The notes under the pieces: model-generated
Seen by the model: only the letters and a program-made list of their open reading frames with translations
Told to the model about the DNA's origin: nothing
Database searches by the model: none
Assembly: GCA_037833965.1 (NCBI GenBank)
Contig: AP031358.1
Coordinates: forward strand, 6,580,001-6,644,000
Source of the DNA: Marchantia polymorpha subsp. ruderalis
Taxonomy: Eukaryota > Streptophyta > Marchantiopsida > Marchantiales > Marchantiaceae
Length of the DNA stretch: 64,000 nt
Direction: 5' to 3'
Program-made: the position numbers and the translations under genes
Shown here: positions 63,396-64,000 of the stretch, piece by piece
Position numbering within the stretch: position 1 is the first letter of the stretch
Layout of the letters: each line of letters starts with the position of its first letter

Positions 63396-64000
63396 AAGGT
63401 TTTCCCTTTCCGCGCTAGCGGTGCTTCGCCGAAGGCGCACTCATGGTCGGATGCCTTTAGAGGTCCGGGCCCTTCTCCTGACGTCTTTAGCAAAACCTCC
63501 TCCTGAGGTGTCTGCGCCGGAAGCGTAGCTTCCTTATGCGCTAGAGGCGCGTGAGTAGAGACACCTCAAAAAGGAGCTTTTGCCGAAGGCGCCGAAGACG
63601 TTGGCGTTGGTACATCCGACTACGTGATTCTTTGTGCCCTCGTGACGATCTCATCAATCCACTCTATTTAGCGTACCCTTCTCTAGCTACAAACACTGCT
63701 TTGGTACTAGTTTTCTAAAATTGTTTAAATTCTGCAAAAAAAACAAAAAGTGTGTTACCACAACAGGTCACCTCCACACGTGCCGCCTGTGCACAGGCAG
63801 GAATCACCCCCGTTCCAACGTAGGAAGGGGAAGGAGCCGGCGGAAGAGCCGCCTATGAGACACCGGCCCTCGGGGCCAGACCCTCCGGCGCACCACGCGC
63901 CGCAATTTGCGCCTTCGGCGCCAGGGCCTTCGAGCCGCGGAGATACGAGCAGGGAGCGTGCGGAGGCCGCACCATCGGCGGGTAGTCCGCCGATAGATGC

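Larger units (their letters stand above)
48317..63762 (-). mobile_element. A2: complete Ty3/gypsy-type element with gene-bearing LTRs (15.4 kb)
   Basis: Two 4828-bp LTRs (58935-63762 is 5', 48317-53144 is 3' in element sense) flank a 5790-bp internal region. ACAGG duplicates at 48312-48316 and 63763-63767. Primer site, gag-pro, UAG readthrough site, complete pol, polypurine tract and a U3 gene in both LTRs are all intact. I saw only two differences between the LTRs (near 48492/59110 and 52758/63376), so insertion was very recent. It could supply proteins to A1 and possibly to related LTRs. The IDDF RT motif and lack of a chromodomain fit a Tat/Athila-like non-chromoviral lineage; that placement is inferred. 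Confidence 0.96.
58935..63762 (-). repeat. A2 5' LTR
   Basis: TGTGGTAACACAC at 63762 leads inward and GTGGGTTATTACA ends at 58935. The outer flank is ACAGG, after which the B4 gene resumes in frame. Confidence 0.94.
42190..64000 (+). mobile_element. B3: B-family LTR, right end outside the window
   Basis: It begins TGTGGTACCCCAC after host TTATG. Its own sequence covers 42190-45617, after which B4 is inserted, and it should resume beyond 64000. The upstream U3 (one module, palindromes) and gene are closest to B1. Whether it is a solo LTR or part of a full element cannot be told. Confidence 0.88.
45618..64000 (+). mobile_element. B4: B-family LTR nested in B3, right end outside the window
   Basis: It starts TGTGGTACCCCAC after GCGCC. 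Its sequence runs 45618-48316 and resumes at 63768 after A2 and its ACAGG duplication. It is closer to B2 than to B1 or B3 in leader and gene. The window ends inside its gene. Confidence 0.9.
46862..64000 (+). pseudogene. B4 U3 gene, one stop and split by A2
   Basis: ATG 46862 opens a frame matching B2. The only point lesion seen is TAG at 47333-47335, a single C-to-T change of the CAG in WAQALGRC. The frame continues from 47339 to 48316, where A2 is inserted in the disordered region, and resumes in frame at 63768 to the window end. Apart from that stop and the insertion it is open, so B4 is a recent arrival. Confidence 0.88.

Overview
The window looks like repeat-rich nuclear DNA of a plant, most likely a non-seed streptophyte such as a bryophyte or lycophyte. 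The evidence is Ty3/gypsy elements with a tRNA-Asp-type primer site, GT-AG introns, a TATA-box gene and AT-rich islands between GC-rich retroelements. The lineage is inferred, not proven. About 85% of the window is one group of related LTR retrotransposons inserted into one another. Every boundary inside the window closes with a 5-bp target-site duplication (TSD).

Layout. Host DNA is at 1-992, 23267-30191 and 40739-42189. B1 (993-23261, +, solo LTR, TSD AGGAT) contains C (2555-5007, -, ORF-less solo LTR, TSD GCGAC) and A1 (7238-21820, +, two LTRs, TSD AGCGT). A3 (30192-40733, -, solo LTR, TSD TGTTG) contains B2 (31610-36968, +, intact solo LTR, TSD GTTGC) and a 2.5-kb stretch of foreign or rearranged DNA. 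B3 (42190 to beyond the end, +) contains B4 (45618 to beyond the end, +), which contains A2 (48317-63762, -, complete element, TSD ACAGG).

The unusual part is the LTRs. They are 4.8-5.4 kb long, and each carries a large gene of 851 codons (A family) or 1034 codons (B family). The gene lies upstream of the LTR TATA box, so it is inside U3, the position of nef or sag in retroviruses, and it is duplicated with each LTR. It encodes a conserved N-terminal domain, a disordered Pro/Ser/Thr/Arg-rich middle, an acidic patch and a conserved C-terminal coiled-coil domain. Intact copies occur in A1 (two), A2 (two) and B2. B1, B3 and B4 carry copies broken by stops or insertions, and A3 a truncated one.

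The A internal region encodes gag-protease (Gag domain, three CCHC knuckles, DSG protease) and pol (RT, RNase H, D,D35E integrase, GPY/F-like end). The two are in one frame, separated by a single UAG followed by CAA CUA, which fits the TMV-type readthrough context. Pol has no ATG. A2 is complete. A1 lost 925 bp of pol at a 7-bp microhomology although its LTRs are almost identical.

The U3 regions also hold a 119-bp near-palindromic module (17 copies, nearly all exactly 119 bp) and many family-specific GC-rich mini-palindromes that continue through the coding sequence. A stem-loop with a compensatory base-pair change follows every TATA box.

The host islands hold one well-supported four-exon gene of unknown function (25002-26082), a fragment that may come from an LRR/Roc-type protein, and several decayed gene pieces.
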